Shown here: one piece after another, positions 11,826-23,150 of the stretch | Layout: the number at the start of each line of letters is the position of its first letter | How positions within the stretch are numbered: position 1 is the first letter of the stretch | Notes under the pieces: model-generated | Database searches by the model: none | Told to the model about the DNA's origin: nothing | What the model saw: the letters and a program-made list of their open reading frames with translations, nothing else | NCBI RefSeq assembly: GCF_001411555.2 | Contig: NC_049914.1 | Span: 14,896,798-14,960,797, forward strand | DNA: 64,000 nt | From: Juglans regia | Taxonomy: Eukaryota > Streptophyta > Magnoliopsida > Fagales > Juglandaceae | Direction of reading: 5' to 3' | Program-made: the position numbers and the translations under genes

Positions 11826-12813
11826 TGATTACATCCAAATGATTACGCAGTGGTATAGTATGGTTTAGGGTGTCAATCCACAGGGAGTCGAAAAAAACAC
11901 TACAAGATGCAAGCTTAAGAGAAAAAATTAAATGACAATATGACGAGAATATGAAAATTCTACCTAAAGCACACAATTAAAATGATATTAGGGAATGTAT
12001 AAAAAGGCAAATAAAGTTGTGGGCTTCCATCAATCGGATCCAATACTCTGACTTTTTTAATTCAAACTATATACAGAATTAAGAATTATAGCACCAAATT
12101 CCTAATTTGAAGATATGACATTATATTTATCTTATTTATCATATTTAATTCTACAATCTATTCTCTCTTTACAAACCACAGTTTTCATATATAAAAATGA
12201 ATATCAGATCTAAAGATGACACTATGTTCACAAACAATAGTGTAGTAAAAGATCACATTAATGACATGAAAAATAATTTTTTAAGTCACAATGATTTATT
12301 CATAATCATATACCTCAATAAATCAAACCATAGCAAGATTTAATATAATTGTCTTAAGCTTATAAATATCCAAAATAAATAAAGAATTCAATTCTAGAAT
12401 ATTAAAAAATAAAACTTAATCTATGAATTAAAATAAAGTTAAAATATTTTCATCAATCAATTTCTACCTCAGACTTTATTCAAGATTTAATTCTCTATAA
12501 AAAAATTAAAAATATAAAAATGATATTTTTTTTCTTCTCTACAACTGGGCCGTCCGTCTATGCCCTCCAAAAAATTGTTTTATTTGAAAATAGTGCTACC
12601 CGTTGAAGAGTTTTCCCACTTTGGGAGTCATTGGAGTGGTATCCATTGGTTTAAAAGCTTCCGTATAGTTTGAAATTGAAGAGTCCTAATTCATCCACTA
12701 ACCCCCACCCCCCGTACATCCTCACCAAACCACTCCAAAATCATAATATCTCGAAAGTAATTCACCCACCTACCAACCTATCATTATCACGTCATAAAGT
12801 GATTGTTATTCTT

Positions 12814-12853
<40 letters not shown>

Positions 12854-13180
12854 CTAAAAACTCTATCCAATCTGTCCACCAGCTTTTTTTTCAACCCAAT
12901 ATCCATAATCTTCAAAAGTCCTCCAATTTAAATCTCAACCTTTAAAACTTAGATATTTTCAAAGACTTTGCATCTCTTTTTTAATGGGCTTTGGCTCTCA
13001 TTTGACTGACTTGTGACCTCATATTTTATAGATTCTAAAATTAAACATAAAAATGTGCTTAGAAGTATCGTAAAGAAAATTAAAACTAAACTAGAAATAA
13101 AAATTAATTCCTATGACTTCTATTCATATTTTAACATTCTAGTCTAATAATTGAGTATTTAAAGTACACTTTCATACACT
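11826..13180 (-). repeat. Probable 5' LTR of the Athila-type element
   Basis: The LTR is bounded on one side by the primer-binding site. The block GACTCCCTGTGGATTGACA (reverse strand, about 11890-11870) is a common piece near the LTR end of such elements. The far end is uncertain; 13180 is chosen because a plus-strand gag fragment starts just after it. It contains a 38-base T run at 12816-12853. No gene is seen. Confidence 0.45.
12816..12853. repeat. Poly-T tract
   Basis: 38 uninterrupted T. It may be the A-tail of a small reverse-strand insertion or simple slippage; no TSD was found around it. Confidence 0.9.
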
Positions 13181-13200
13181 TATTAGGTACTATATGTTGG

Positions 13201-13896
13201 GTATCTATTTCAAGAAGAAGTTGACATTTGGTAGGATACACAGAGGTAACTACTAGCAAAGGAGCTAGGAAACCTAGCCTGTTTGACTTGGGGAAGGTTC
13301 AAGGAGTTCGACAACAAATTCTTCCCAGATTCTATCAAATAACAACAAGCCCAGGAGTTTATGTCTTTGCTATAGGTAGTATGACTGTGGAATGGTATGC
13401 TGCCAGATTCATGGAGTTAGGGAGGTTCGAACCTCACCTGATTTCAATGGAAAGAATGCAAGCACGAAAATTTTAGGGAGGACTTCAACCAAGAATCCAT
13501 AGCCAAGTGGCTTGTCTCAGGATTGATTACTACCAAGAATTGGTAAACGTTGCCACCATAACTGAGATAGAACAGAGAGGCCTAGCCGCTTAGATTAACT
13601 TTGAACGGAAAAGGGCCATGCCATTTGCTGCAAGCGGTAGTGTAGAGAAGAATAGGCCTTTTACTAGTCCAATGAAGGGCAAGGGAATAGTAATCAGAAG
13701 ACAGATGTTGTCATCCAACATGTAGTGTGCAAAGTGCGACAAACTTCACATCGGAGAATGTCATTACGATTATGGAGTCTACTTCAGATGCGAAAAGCTT
13801 GGGCACATGATCAAAGAGTGTCTCAAAGCTGCTCAAAGTGGTGGAGCTAGTTACAATAGTAACAACAAACCAAAGTTAAGGAAATTTCAGGAATAA
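13201..13896 (+). pseudogene. Tekay-like Ty3 gag fragment with CCHC knuckle
   Basis: The plus-strand frame at 13228-13476 holds TVEWYAARFMELGRFEPHLI and an arginine-rich follow-on. After a stop, the same protein continues with GLQPRIHSQVACLRIDYYQE. It ends in a knuckle region reading CAKCDKLHIGEC, then CEKLGHMIKEC. This is the C-terminal half of the gag of Tekay/Del-type chromodomain Ty3 elements. At least three in-frame stops are present, and nothing of pol follows. It runs straight into LTR-like sequence at 13900, so the rest of the element has been deleted. Confidence 0.72.
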
Positions 13897-16568
13897 TGCT
13901 TGTTGGAAAAAATGGAGTAATGCTTATTGGAAAATACGTTTTGATTATTTCGAGGCACTTTGGAGTCAAATTTCGAGGTAATTTTTGCACTTTTAGGTTA
14001 GTATGAATATTTAGAATTTTATAGTGCAAAATTACTTTTCACTTTTTTGGAGTGATTAGTAACCTCGGTGTTAGCACCTAGAGCAGTGTTTTCAAGATCA
14101 GTGTGGAATGTCTAAATTAGGCTAGAGAATTTTTCTTTGGACACTTGGCAAGATCTTAACTATACTTGGTGAATAATATTGGACACCTAGCACTAAGAGG
14201 AACCATGAGATGAAAATATGAAGAAAATCAAGCTTTGTGATCATGCCACCTAAGCCAAACACTATTCCATCCAACCATGCAATTTGTGCCAAATCAAAGA
14301 GGGTTTTAATCCTAAATACTTGGAATCCGATTGAAACTCCAAAAATTTGGTTAAAATCGAAACCCTAAATGGTTTCCCCCACAAACCCAAATGGTTTCCT
14401 ACATGTAAAGGGGGTAAAATGATAATTTTACTTTAAGATAATATTTTTATATTTCTAAATTGTTACAGATGAGTTTCTGACATTTAAAAATCTTTACTTA
14501 CAGTTTCTCGTATTTCGCACATTTTTATTCGTCATGCAACAATCCTTCTAACTTACTGTCAGATTACTATTATGTGTGTTGGTAAGGGAATTCTTGTCTA
14601 TGTTCTTATGTTATCATATATGAGATGCTATTCTGTCATTCAATGTTTATCTGTTATGCCTTATAATTTGTCACATAATGTTTATCTGTTATACCTTATA
14701 ATTTGTCATGCAATGTTTATATGTTACATGTTATGCCATGTCACAAAATGTTTATCTGTTTCATGTTATGCAATGTCACGAAATGTTTGTCTATTTTATG
14801 TTATGCCATGTTATTCATCTCACACACATGTCACGTTGCGTTACATCAAGTCATCTGTCCTTTCATTTCATGTCACGTCATGTCTCGAGTACAAAATGTG
14901 TCTCGGAAATAGTATTTTCAAGTTAGTCAAATCTGTTTACGTTTATCACAACCCTAAATGTTAGGATGAGGAAATCCTAGTAGAACTCATTTGTTCACAT
15001 TGAAGTATCTAAACTAGTGCGAAATTCCCTAGGTTGACAAGGTAAAGATCAACGGGCTTCGAATGGGGCCTAACTAATTAGTCACCGAAGCGAAGACGGG
15101 CACTAACGCTGATGGTGCCCCCACAATTTCACTTTCATGTTATATGTACTCGTGCTAGTGCAGATACCTGACACGGAATACATATATTACGTTTTCCATA
15201 GCAAGTGCAAATACTTGTGATTTGGTACGTATGTTAATGCACTCACAGTTGATGTAGATACCTATATTGTGATGTAATAATTAGTAGAGACATATGGCTC
15301 AAGGGTAATTATGTAACACCCATATAGTTACTTTTATTAATCATACTTATTTAATGAATAAGATTCCAAATTCTTGTATTTCAAGTTTAGGCTCAGGCTA
15401 TTTAAACGTTCAATAAGTTCACGTTCAGTTCAAGTTCAATCCAAGTTCAGTTCATGTTCAAGTTCATGTCATATCAAGTTCAATTCATGTTCAAGTTCAA
15501 GTCATGTCAGTATATATCTTGTTTCATGTCAAGTCATGTCAATCTTATTTATGATTATGTTATGCATTCATGTTTTTATTGTCATGCATACATTTTTAAG
15601 CTCTGAGTTAAGTTTTTTGTTAACATGCTGAGGTTTGTATTCAAATCTCATCGTAATAGTCCTAACTATCATTCCCCCCAAATGATAGACGATGTGTCAG
15701 GAGACCAGGAGATACAATGAATGCTGACCAATTGGAGACAGTCGATTAGGCAATGCAGACACGATGCAGAGCACATACCCTCCATTATTCGATTCATAGA
15801 TTGTATTATGGCATCCCTGATCACGTTGGGTGAGCTACTCAACGAACTAACCCAATAGATGTTTAGTTTATGCATGTACCTATGGAGCTCTCTGTCTCTC
15901 GTACTTTTGTGATTACAGACATTTTGGACTTATGTTGTAATCAAGAACGTCTATTACTCTAATGTTTATATATTATGTTTCAATTTTTTTGGGATATATC
16001 TTATTTGGTGCATAGTATTGCTCAATAAAATTATCCGCTACGAATATTGCATATTATTATATACATGCTAGGTGCATTGCATATTTAATTGCCATGAATG
16101 AGGGCAAGAAACATTGTGTTGCATGTCCCGACATTTCAGAGTTTGTCTGATGCCAAGCAAAATCTGGGGGCGTCACAATGTTTAGTCATGTTATTTACAG
16201 GTCATGTGACTCATGGTCAAGTTCATGTCATGATGCATACATGTTTATTTTACTCTCATGCATGCATATGTATGTTGTTGGTTGCTTACTAGCTTAGTAG
16301 CTTACTTGTTCAGATTTATAAAAATCTCACTCGATAGTCTCAACTACCATTTGTCCAAGAATGGTAGACACAATATGTTAGGTCTTGGAGAATTCGTGCA
16401 CAACCAACTGGACGAGGTCAAATAAGCCACGAAGAGCTGATAGCATCAATGTTTCATTTTCTTGATAGGATTTTGGACATTATAGCCGAGCAGCGTGAGT
16501 AGCTTGGCAATTTAGTTCAGTAGTTTATATTTCATGTTTGTATTATATATCAAGCACTATCTTCAGTA
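13897..16568 (+). repeat. Tekay-like LTR fragments, rearranged
   Basis: This is non-coding DNA with features of long plant LTRs. A CTCGAGTACAAAATGTGTCT block at 14881 resembles position 12 of the window. A TGGTGCCCCCACAATTTCAC segment is at 15110. CATGTTCAAGTTCATGTC repeats are at 15410-15545. A segment at 15640-15720 (AATGATAGACGATGTGTCAGG) recurs in diverged form at 16325-16400 (AATGGTAGACACAATATGTTAGG), so parts of two LTR copies lie in tandem. Open frames at 14572-14964 are products of the repeats. Confidence 0.5.
14640..14820 (+). repeat. Minisatellite, unit about 35-40 bp
   Basis: Units like AATGTTTATCTGTTATGCC followed by a variable TGTCAC block recur about five times. They create overlapping Met/Cys/His-rich open frames in all three forward frames, which are not proteins. 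Confidence 0.75.
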
Positions 16569-16990
16569 AGAGCATTGGCATTGGATTAGTCAAATGCCTT
16601 TTCATCTTTAAATTTAGCAAATATCATCCATATTTGCTCTACATTGAATTAACTAAATTGTTTTCATCCAAACTATAAGTTACAGTAAATCTATTCTTTT
16701 TTTCAAATATGAAAAGAATTATAGCAAGTCTAAAAGTATTTTTTGAAATTATTATATTATAGATATGAGATTTTTAGTCATATGAGATTTTACCATCTAT
16801 ACATATGAGATTATTATATTATAGATTGTTAGATTGTGAAAATAAAAATCAATATGATTTATTGGAGGTTATTGAAAATTATGAAAATAAAATAAAAATT
16901 AATTAAAAAATATAAATAATAAAAAATAATAATATTTTATTATTATAGAGAGTGTGATGATTAATCCAATGTAAACTTCAAGTTTTAAAT

Positions 16991-16995
16991 GATTA
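16991..16995. repeat. TSD GATTA (left)
   Basis: 5-bp direct repeat flanking the Ty3 element; the partner is at 22172-22176. Confidence 0.93.
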
Positions 16996-17333
16996 TGTTA
17001 AGTGTGAAATAAAGTCTAACGGAATTAACTGTAAGTTGAATACGGGGCGTTTTGATATTAAGTAGTTGAGTGTTAATAAAACGGTGTGTTGAAGGAAGTG
17101 AGTTACGGTTATAAATAGCAGTAGTTAAACGGGGCGTTTTGTAAAGGCGGTGTAGGCTGTCTATAAAAGGGAGGGAAATCAATTGGAGGGAAATCAGTTA
17201 GTTGCGTATGAAAGCTGTTGTAAGGAGGTTAGAGAACCCTCGAAGTTCTCTGTGCAATAAGATCTCAAGGTGTTCTTGAGTTTTCATTCATTTCTATTGT
17301 ATTTTTCCTCATCATCATAACTGTTACGTTACA
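16996..17333 (+). repeat. 5' LTR of the Reina-like element
   Basis: 338 bp, starting TGTTAAGTG and ending GTTACA. It has 15 bp more than the 3' LTR, around a repeated GGAGGGAAATCA at 17170-17195. Confidence 0.95.
17162..17168 (+). promoter_or_regulatory. TATA box in the 5' LTR
   Basis: TATAAAA within CTATAAAAGGGAGGG. It lies 172 bp before the LTR end and is well placed to start the element's RNA. The same box is kept in the 3' LTR near 22016. Confidence 0.6.
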
Positions 17334-17336
17334 AGT

Positions 17337-17346
17337 TGGTATCAGA
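17337..17346 (+). other. Primer-binding site (initiator Met-tRNA type)
   Basis: TGGTATCAGA starts three bases after the LTR end. It matches the first ten bases of the usual iMet-complementary site and then diverges (TTGG). Confidence 0.85.
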
Positions 17347-17368
17347 TTGGCGATCCTCTCATTTTACA

Positions 17369-20300
17369 ATGGCTGAAGGCACTCGAGCTACGTCGTTGAA
17401 GCTGCAGCTACAAGAAGAGAGTCAACGTGATCGCAAAGCGGTTCAGAAGCAATTGGATGATCATCATCAAGCGATACATGGTTTGGCTCAAAGGTTAGAT
17501 TTAATTACTGACATGTTGAAAGGTTTTGTGGAGGGACAGAATGTTGTTCATTCTAGAGAGATTTCTCAAGGCCCTAGAAATGGCCAAGGAGAAGAGAGAC
17601 CTTTTAATTTTCAGGGGATAAGGCTTGACTTTCCTCACTTTGATGGCACTAACCCTGCGGGGTGGATCTTTAAGGCCACTCAGTATTTTGATTACCATCA
17701 GACTCCTTTTAATCAAAAGTTGCTATTGGCATCTTATTATATGGAGGCTGAGGCCTTAGTTTGGTACCAAGATGCAATGGAGAGTGGATTGTTTTGCAAT
17801 TGGGACTCTTTCCTTAAAGCCTTACAAGTAAGGTTTGGTCCAACTGCATATGATGATCCAATGGAAGCCTTAACAAGACTTAAACAGACTTCAACTATTG
17901 CTGTGTATAAAGCACAGTTTGAAGCCCTCTCGAATAGGTTAAAAGGCTTACCAGAGAAACATAATTTGAGTTGTTTCTTAAGTGGATTGAGGGATGACAT
18001 TCGATTACCTATTAGAATGTTCAATCCTGTGAATCTCAATGCAGCCTTTGGTTTGGCCAAGATTCAAGAAGAGTATCTTCTGTCTTCTAAGAAGCCTTGG
18101 AGGAGTTATAGTCTGAGTAAAGATAGTCCTGAAGTTTTTGTGGAGTCTAGTAGAATACAGAAAACTGCAGGTCCAGTGAGAAGAATTTCATCTGCAACGA
18201 TGGATGAGAAGAGAAAGAAAGGCCTTTGTTACCATTGTGAGGAGAAATGGAATCCTGCACACATGTGCAAGAATCCTAGGGTCTATTTACTTCAATCAGA
18301 GGAACATGAGATGCAGGAAGAGGAAGTTGTGGAAGAAGTGTTACATATCGAGGAAGAGGTTCCTCAGCAGGAAAATTTAGAAATCTCTATTCATGCAATA
18401 TCAGGGGATTTGAATAATAATTCCATGAGATTGCTTGGTAGAGTGGCTTCTTGTCCTGTAGAGATCTTAGTGGATTCAGGAAGTACTCACAACTTCCTGG
18501 ATCCCTCAGTGGTGCAAGCTGCTAAGATGACAATTAAGAATGATATTAGTCTACAAGTTAAGGTGGCTAATGGTGATAAACTTCTGAATATGGGCAGTTG
18601 TGAAAAAGTGTTGACCATACAAGGGTCAAGATTTACAATTCCTTTTCATGTTTTGGCTTTGGGAGGTTGTGATATTGTTTTAGGTGTCCAATGGTTAAAG
18701 ACATTGGGCCTTATTAATTGGGACTTCACTGAGATGACAATGTCTTTTGAGTGGGTTTTCAAGAAAGTGGTTCTGCATGGATTGAGATCTGAGAAGGTCA
18801 TTGTACAGCCAGCTGTGAAGTGTCTAAAGTCTTCCATGGTTAGAAAGCAAGGTTGGTTTTTACAGATTATAGCAGTGGATCAGAAACAAGAAAAATTGGT
18901 CCTTAATCAGCAGCTAGCACAGGTACTGGAGGATTTTAAAGCTGTGCTTGATGAGCCAGTTGGGTTGCCCCCTAGAAGATCTTTTGATCACAAGATAATG
19001 TTGGAAGATGGTACCCCTCCCGTGTCAGTAAAGCCTTATAGGTACCCTCACTATCAAAAAACAGAAATTGAAAAGATAGTGCAGAATCTGTTGGAAACTG
19101 GGGTTGCAAGACCCAGCCAAAGTCCCTTTTCTTCTCCTGTCTTATTGGTTAAGAAATCAGATGGCTATTGGAGAATGTGTGTAGATTATAGAGCCTTAAA
19201 CAAAGCCACCATCAAGGACAAATTTCCTATCCCAGTTATTGATGAGCTTTTAGATGAATTATTTAGAGCTAAAATGTTCTCGAAGCTTGATTTAAGATCT
19301 GGTTACCACCAGATTCGAATGAGGGAACAAGAAATTGAAAAAACTGCATTTAAGACCCATGAGGGTCATTATGAATTTTTGGTAATGCCTTTTGGCCTTA
19401 CCAATGCTCCAGCAACATTTCAAGAGTTGATGAATCAAATATTCAAGCTATTTTTTAGAAGATTTGTGTTAGTCTTCTTTGATGACATATTGGTTTACAG
19501 CAGCAGTATTGAAGATCATGTGAAGCACCTTAGCTCTGTCTTAGAGGTACTAAAGAGTAATGAATTATTTGCTAAAATGTCTAAGTGCAGGTTTGGCGTG
19601 AAGCAAATTGATTACTTGGGACATATCATTTCTGAAGCTGGTGTGAAGGCTGATCCAGCTAAAATTTCTGCTATGAGTGATTGGCCAGTTCCTAAAGGGT
19701 TAAAGTCTTTAAGGGGATTTTTAGGCCTAACTGGCTATTACAGAAAATTCATTAGGCATTATGGGAGCATAGCAGCTCCTTTAACTCAGTTGTTAAAGAA
19801 GGGATCATTCCAATGGACTGGGGAAGCAACAAGAAGTTTTTGGGAATTGAAGGCTGCTGTGATTGAACCACCTGTCCTTGCCTTACCTGATTTTGCAAAG
19901 GTATTCACCATTGAGTGTGATGCCTCGGGTTTGGGATTAGGAGCAGTATTGATGCAAGAAGGGCACCCTATTGCTTTTTATAACAAAGCTCTTAAAGGCA
20001 GGGCCTTGTTGTTATCAACATATGAGAAGGAATTCTTAGCATTGGTATCTGCTGTTGCGAAATGGAGGTCTTATCTTTTGGGTTAGTCTTTCAAAATTAA
20101 GACTGACCAGCAAGCCTTAAAATTCCTCTTGGAACAAAAGATTGGCACTGAATCTCAACACAAGTGGCTTTCTAAATTGTTGGGTTACAATTTTACAATG
20201 GATTACAAAAAAGGGAAAGATAATAAAGTTGCTGATGCCCTTTCCAAAAAAAGTGAGGAAGATTTTGCTACTTTGGCTATAATATCATTCCCAACACCAC

Positions 20301-21736
20301 TTTGGCTTGATGAGTTAAGGCAAAGCTATACCTTTTCACAGAAAATTGGTGAGATTTGTAGCCAACTGCAGCAAGGGATTGGGGAGCATAAGCATTATTC
20401 TTTGCAAAATGGCTTGTTACTCAGGAAAGGCAGATTAGTGGTTGCACCTGAGTCACCTTTTAAGGTGAAAATTTTGCATTTCATACATGATAATCCCCAA
20501 GCGGGCCACGTGGGGTATCACAAGACTTTGCACAGAGCTAAACAAGATTTTTATTGGGAAGGCATGAGAAATGATGTAAAAAAATTGGTGAGGGAATGCC
20601 AAGTCTGCCAGGTCAGTAAGCATGAGACCATACCTTCTCCTGGGTTGTTGCAACCCTTACCTATACCAAATTCTCCATGGTTTGACATCTCCATGGATTT
20701 CATTGAGGGCCTTCCTATGTCAAAAGGGGTAACTGTGATTTTCAATGTGGTGGATAGATTGACTAAATTTGGTCATTTCTTTTCACTTTCTCATCCTTAT
20801 ACAGCAAGCAAAGTGGCTGAAGTTTTTTTTTCGGGTGTCTTCAAGTTGCATGGTATGCCAAGATCTATAGTCTCGGACAGAGACCCAATTTTTCCAAGCT
20901 CTTTTTGGAAAGAGTTGTTTAAGCGGCAAAGTACTAGTTTGAACTTTAGTTCAACTTATCATCCACAATCCGATGGGCAAACTAAAGTTTTAAACAAGTG
21001 TTTGGAATCTTATCTTAGATGTTATACCTGTGACAAGCCTAAGGAATGGAGTTTGTGGCTTCCTTTAGCTGAGTGGTGTTATAACACTACATGTCATTCA
21101 TCTATTGGCATGACACCCTTTGAAGCTTTATATGGGTATCCTCCACCCAAGTTGGTTACATATGTTTCTGGAATTACTTCCAATGCAGCAGTTGATCAAC
21201 AGCTCAAGTCAAGAGAACAGGTCTTAGCACTATTGCACACCAATTTACAAAAGGCTCAACAGAGAATGAAGTTTTATGCAGATAAGAAGAGATCTGACAG
21301 GCAGTTTCAAGTGGATGATTGGGTGTATTTGAGACTTCAGCCTTATAGGCAGAAGTCAGTTGCTCTCAGGCACAATTTGAAGTTAGCTCCAAAGTTTTAT
21401 GGACCATTCAAAGTTGTACAAAAGATTGGTACCGTAGCTTATAGATTAGAATTACCATCAACTTCAAAAATTCACCCAGTTTTTCATGTTTCTTGCCTAA
21501 AGAAGAAACTGGGTCAACAGATTAAGGCTTTGCCAACACTTCCACCTGTGGATTCGCAAGGATAGATTCAGCCAGAGCCTGAAACTATTTTGCAAAGGAG
21601 AATGAAACAACAAGGCCATCATATTGTTACTGAAGTGTTAGTCAAATGGACTGGAGCAAGTGCAGAAGACAGCACCTAGGAATCCTTATGGAAACTCAGA
21701 CAAACCTATCCTCATTTGGTAGGCACTTTACTCTAG
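17369..21736 (+). pseudogene. Ty3 gag-pol polyprotein, interrupted by three stops
   Basis: One frame starts at ATG 17369 (AEGTRATSLK). Order: gag with FPHFDGTNPAGWIFKATQYF; a reduced knuckle CYHCEEKWNPAHMC; protease DSGSTHNF (Asp at residue 369); RT with the active site FFDDILVYS (Asp 705-706); RNase H starting IECDASGLGLGAVL; then a TAG at 20084 that separates 905 residues from the rest. The frame continues through the integrase (GHVGYH ... CQVCQ; FIEGLP; SDRDPIF) and a chromodomain remnant. Further TAGs are at 21563 and 21677, before the natural end at 21734. The integrase DDE Glu, expected in the QTE motif, reads Lys (QTKVLN, codon at 20984). The copy is therefore inactive even with read-through. 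Confidence 0.93.
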
Positions 21737-21835
21737 AACCAGAGGCTGTGCTGCTGGCCTTGTGGTCAAGGGTCTTATGGGGGAGGGCATTCCAGAATGG
21801 AGAAAAGGATTGTAGCCTTGTGGTCAAGGCTTTCT

Positions 21836-21847
21836 AAGGAGGGAAGA
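21836..21847 (+). other. Polypurine tract
   Basis: AAGGAGGGAAGA, immediately before the 3' LTR. It is the expected primer for plus-strand DNA synthesis. Confidence 0.85.
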
Positions 21848-21848
21848 T

Positions 21849-22171
21849 TGTTAAGTGTGAAATAAAGTCTAACGGAATTAACTGTAAGTTGAATACGGGG
21901 CGTTTTGATATTAAGTAGTTGAGTGTTAATAAAACGGTGTGTTGAAGGAAGTGAGTTACGATTATAAATAGCAGTAGTTAAACGGGACGTTTTGTAAAGG
22001 CGGTGTAGGCTGTCTATAAAAGGGAGGGAAATCAATTGGTTGCATATGAAAGCTGTTGTAAGGAGGTTAGAGAACCCTCGAAGTTCTCTATGCAATAAGA
22101 TCTCAAGGTGTTCTTAAGTTTTCATTCATTTCTATTGTATTTTTCCTCATCATCATAACTGTTACGTTACA
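21849..22171 (+). repeat. 3' LTR of the Reina-like element
   Basis: 323 bp, TGTTAAGTG to GTTACA. It is nearly identical to 16996-17333 apart from a 15-bp deletion and five G-to-A changes. Confidence 0.95.
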
Positions 22172-22176
22172 GATTA
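22172..22176. repeat. TSD GATTA (right)
   Basis: Exact copy of 16991-16995. Confidence 0.93.
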
Positions 22177-22250
22177 ACTAAAGATGAAAAAGTTATATAT
22201 TAGTCAAAATTTGAAGAATAATATAGCCAATCCAATGCTAATGCTCTTAC

Positions 22251-22410
22251 TATTTTGATTCAAATTGATGTTATAGCCGTTGGATATGTGAATTTATGAA
22301 GTATGATTATGTTTTGGGATATAGTAATTTTAGTGCATTGTGTATTGTGTATATGTTAGGTGTACTGCATCTTTAACTGTGATAAACGGGATTATATGAC
22401 CTTATATTAC
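22251..22410 (+). repeat. Resumed LTR-like fragment
   Basis: GTTTTGGGATATAGTAATTT followed by GTATATGTTAGGTGTACTGC resembles 15980-16090 in order and content. The Tekay-like LTR sequence is thus continued after the MITE insertion. Confidence 0.5.
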
Positions 22411-22967
22411 ATGTTGCGATGGTCAAGCTCTATCAAATCCCAAGTGGAGCCTGCTGGCATCACGCCATACCTGGTCCAAAAATGTTTCTTGACATATCCA
22501 ACCTCAGACAAAGCCTTTACAGCCCTTCTTGCATCCTCTTAAGCTCATAAACTCAAGCTCTCTATTGCCATCCTCGAGGAAGACCCAAAAATCATTTACA
22601 AAGCTCTCCAAGATCGTAAGGCCAATCAAATTGGCAAATAGACTTTTTTATCCAAGACATACCGTGGGCTCCTAAAAGTCAATCCCAGTTGGAACATCTC
22701 GTATTTTTCGTACTGCAAATTCTGATGCGCACAAGCGAAAGGGGTCGCATCCTCTCCTCATATGGGAATCACTTCCATTTCCTCTGACATTCTCTGCTTA
22801 TTTCCACATTGGAAAGGATCCCCAATGTCCCAAAAGCCTTCTTATTTTGAAGTCGGTTTCTAAATTTTAAAAATATTTCACACCAAGGACTTTTCAAAAA
22901 CAGAAACCTTAGCCATATTAATAATATTTACGAGAGCCATTCAAAATAAATATTTAAGTATGTATAG
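22411..22967. other. Intergenic, nothing recognised
   Basis: A plus-strand stretch with fairly balanced base use (22410-22800) reads partly open but with stops. No family was recognised. Confidence 0.3.
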
Positions 22968-23150
22968 ATTTAGTAATGAGTTGAGATGATTTAAAATAAG
23001 TTAAATAAAATATTATTAGGATATTATTTTTAATATTATTATTATTTTGAGATTTGAAAAAGTTGAATTATTTATTATATTTTATGTAAAAATTTGATAA
23101 AATTGTAATGATGAGTTGAAATGAATTTCTAATCTAAATTGAGACTTAGC
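22968..23150 (+). repeat. AT-rich MITE copy A (GAGATGATTT family)
   Basis: It contains the family body: TAAATAAAATATTATTAGGA, then TTATTATTATTTTGAGATTT, then AAAAGTTGAATTATTTATTA, then GTAATGATGAGTTGAAATGA. Related copies are at 23778, 35545, 35935, 39629 and 39975. Confidence 0.7.

Larger units (their letters stand above)
2031..13180 (-). mobile_element. Athila/Tat-type Ty3 (gypsy) retrotransposon relic, split by a hAT element
   Basis: Reading on the reverse strand, the order is LTR (about 13180-11826), a primer-binding site (11801-11820), gag (11490-10526), protease (5381-4394), RT (about 4310-3190), RNase H (3181-2796) and integrase (2731-2050). This is the Ty3 order. A hAT element sits at 5560-10412, between gag and protease. 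The Asp-tRNA-type primer site and the style of gag and protease point to the Athila/Tat branch. Every domain carries stops or frameshifts, so the copy is dead and old. No 3' LTR is recognisable at the low-coordinate end. The outer limit at 13180 is a guess, placed where a plus-strand gag piece begins. Confidence 0.75.
16996..22171 (+). mobile_element. Nearly complete chromodomain Ty3 (gypsy) element, Reina-like
   Basis: The 5,176-bp element has two LTRs (16996-17333 and 21849-22171), an iMet-type primer-binding site, one long gag-pol frame, a polypurine tract and a perfect 5-bp TSD (GATTA). Short LTRs, an iMet primer and a C-terminal chromodomain remnant suit the small Reina-type chromodomain branch; the clade is inferred. 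The LTRs differ by one 15-bp indel and five substitutions, all G in the left copy and A in the right. The insertion is therefore fairly recent, but the coding frame already has three internal stops. It is the innermost layer of a nest: Tekay-like LTR, then MITE, then this element. Confidence 0.95.
16569..22250. mobile_element. MITE-like inverted-repeat element, split by the Ty3 element
   Basis: The left end GTAAGAGCATTGGCATTGGA and the right end (reverse-complemented GTAAGAGCATTAGCATTGGA) form inverted repeats of about 24 bp. Without the Ty3 insertion and its second TSD copy the element would be about 500 bp, with no coding sequence. Flanks TATCTTCA and TATTTTGA agree at 6 of 8 positions and may be a decayed 8-bp TSD (hAT-type) or chance. 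It sits within Tekay-like LTR sequence that resumes at 22251. Confidence 0.65.

Noticed and set aside
14572..14964. Overlapping Met/Cys/His-rich open frames in three forward frames
   Set aside because: All arise from a minisatellite; three frames open at once indicates repeat, not protein.
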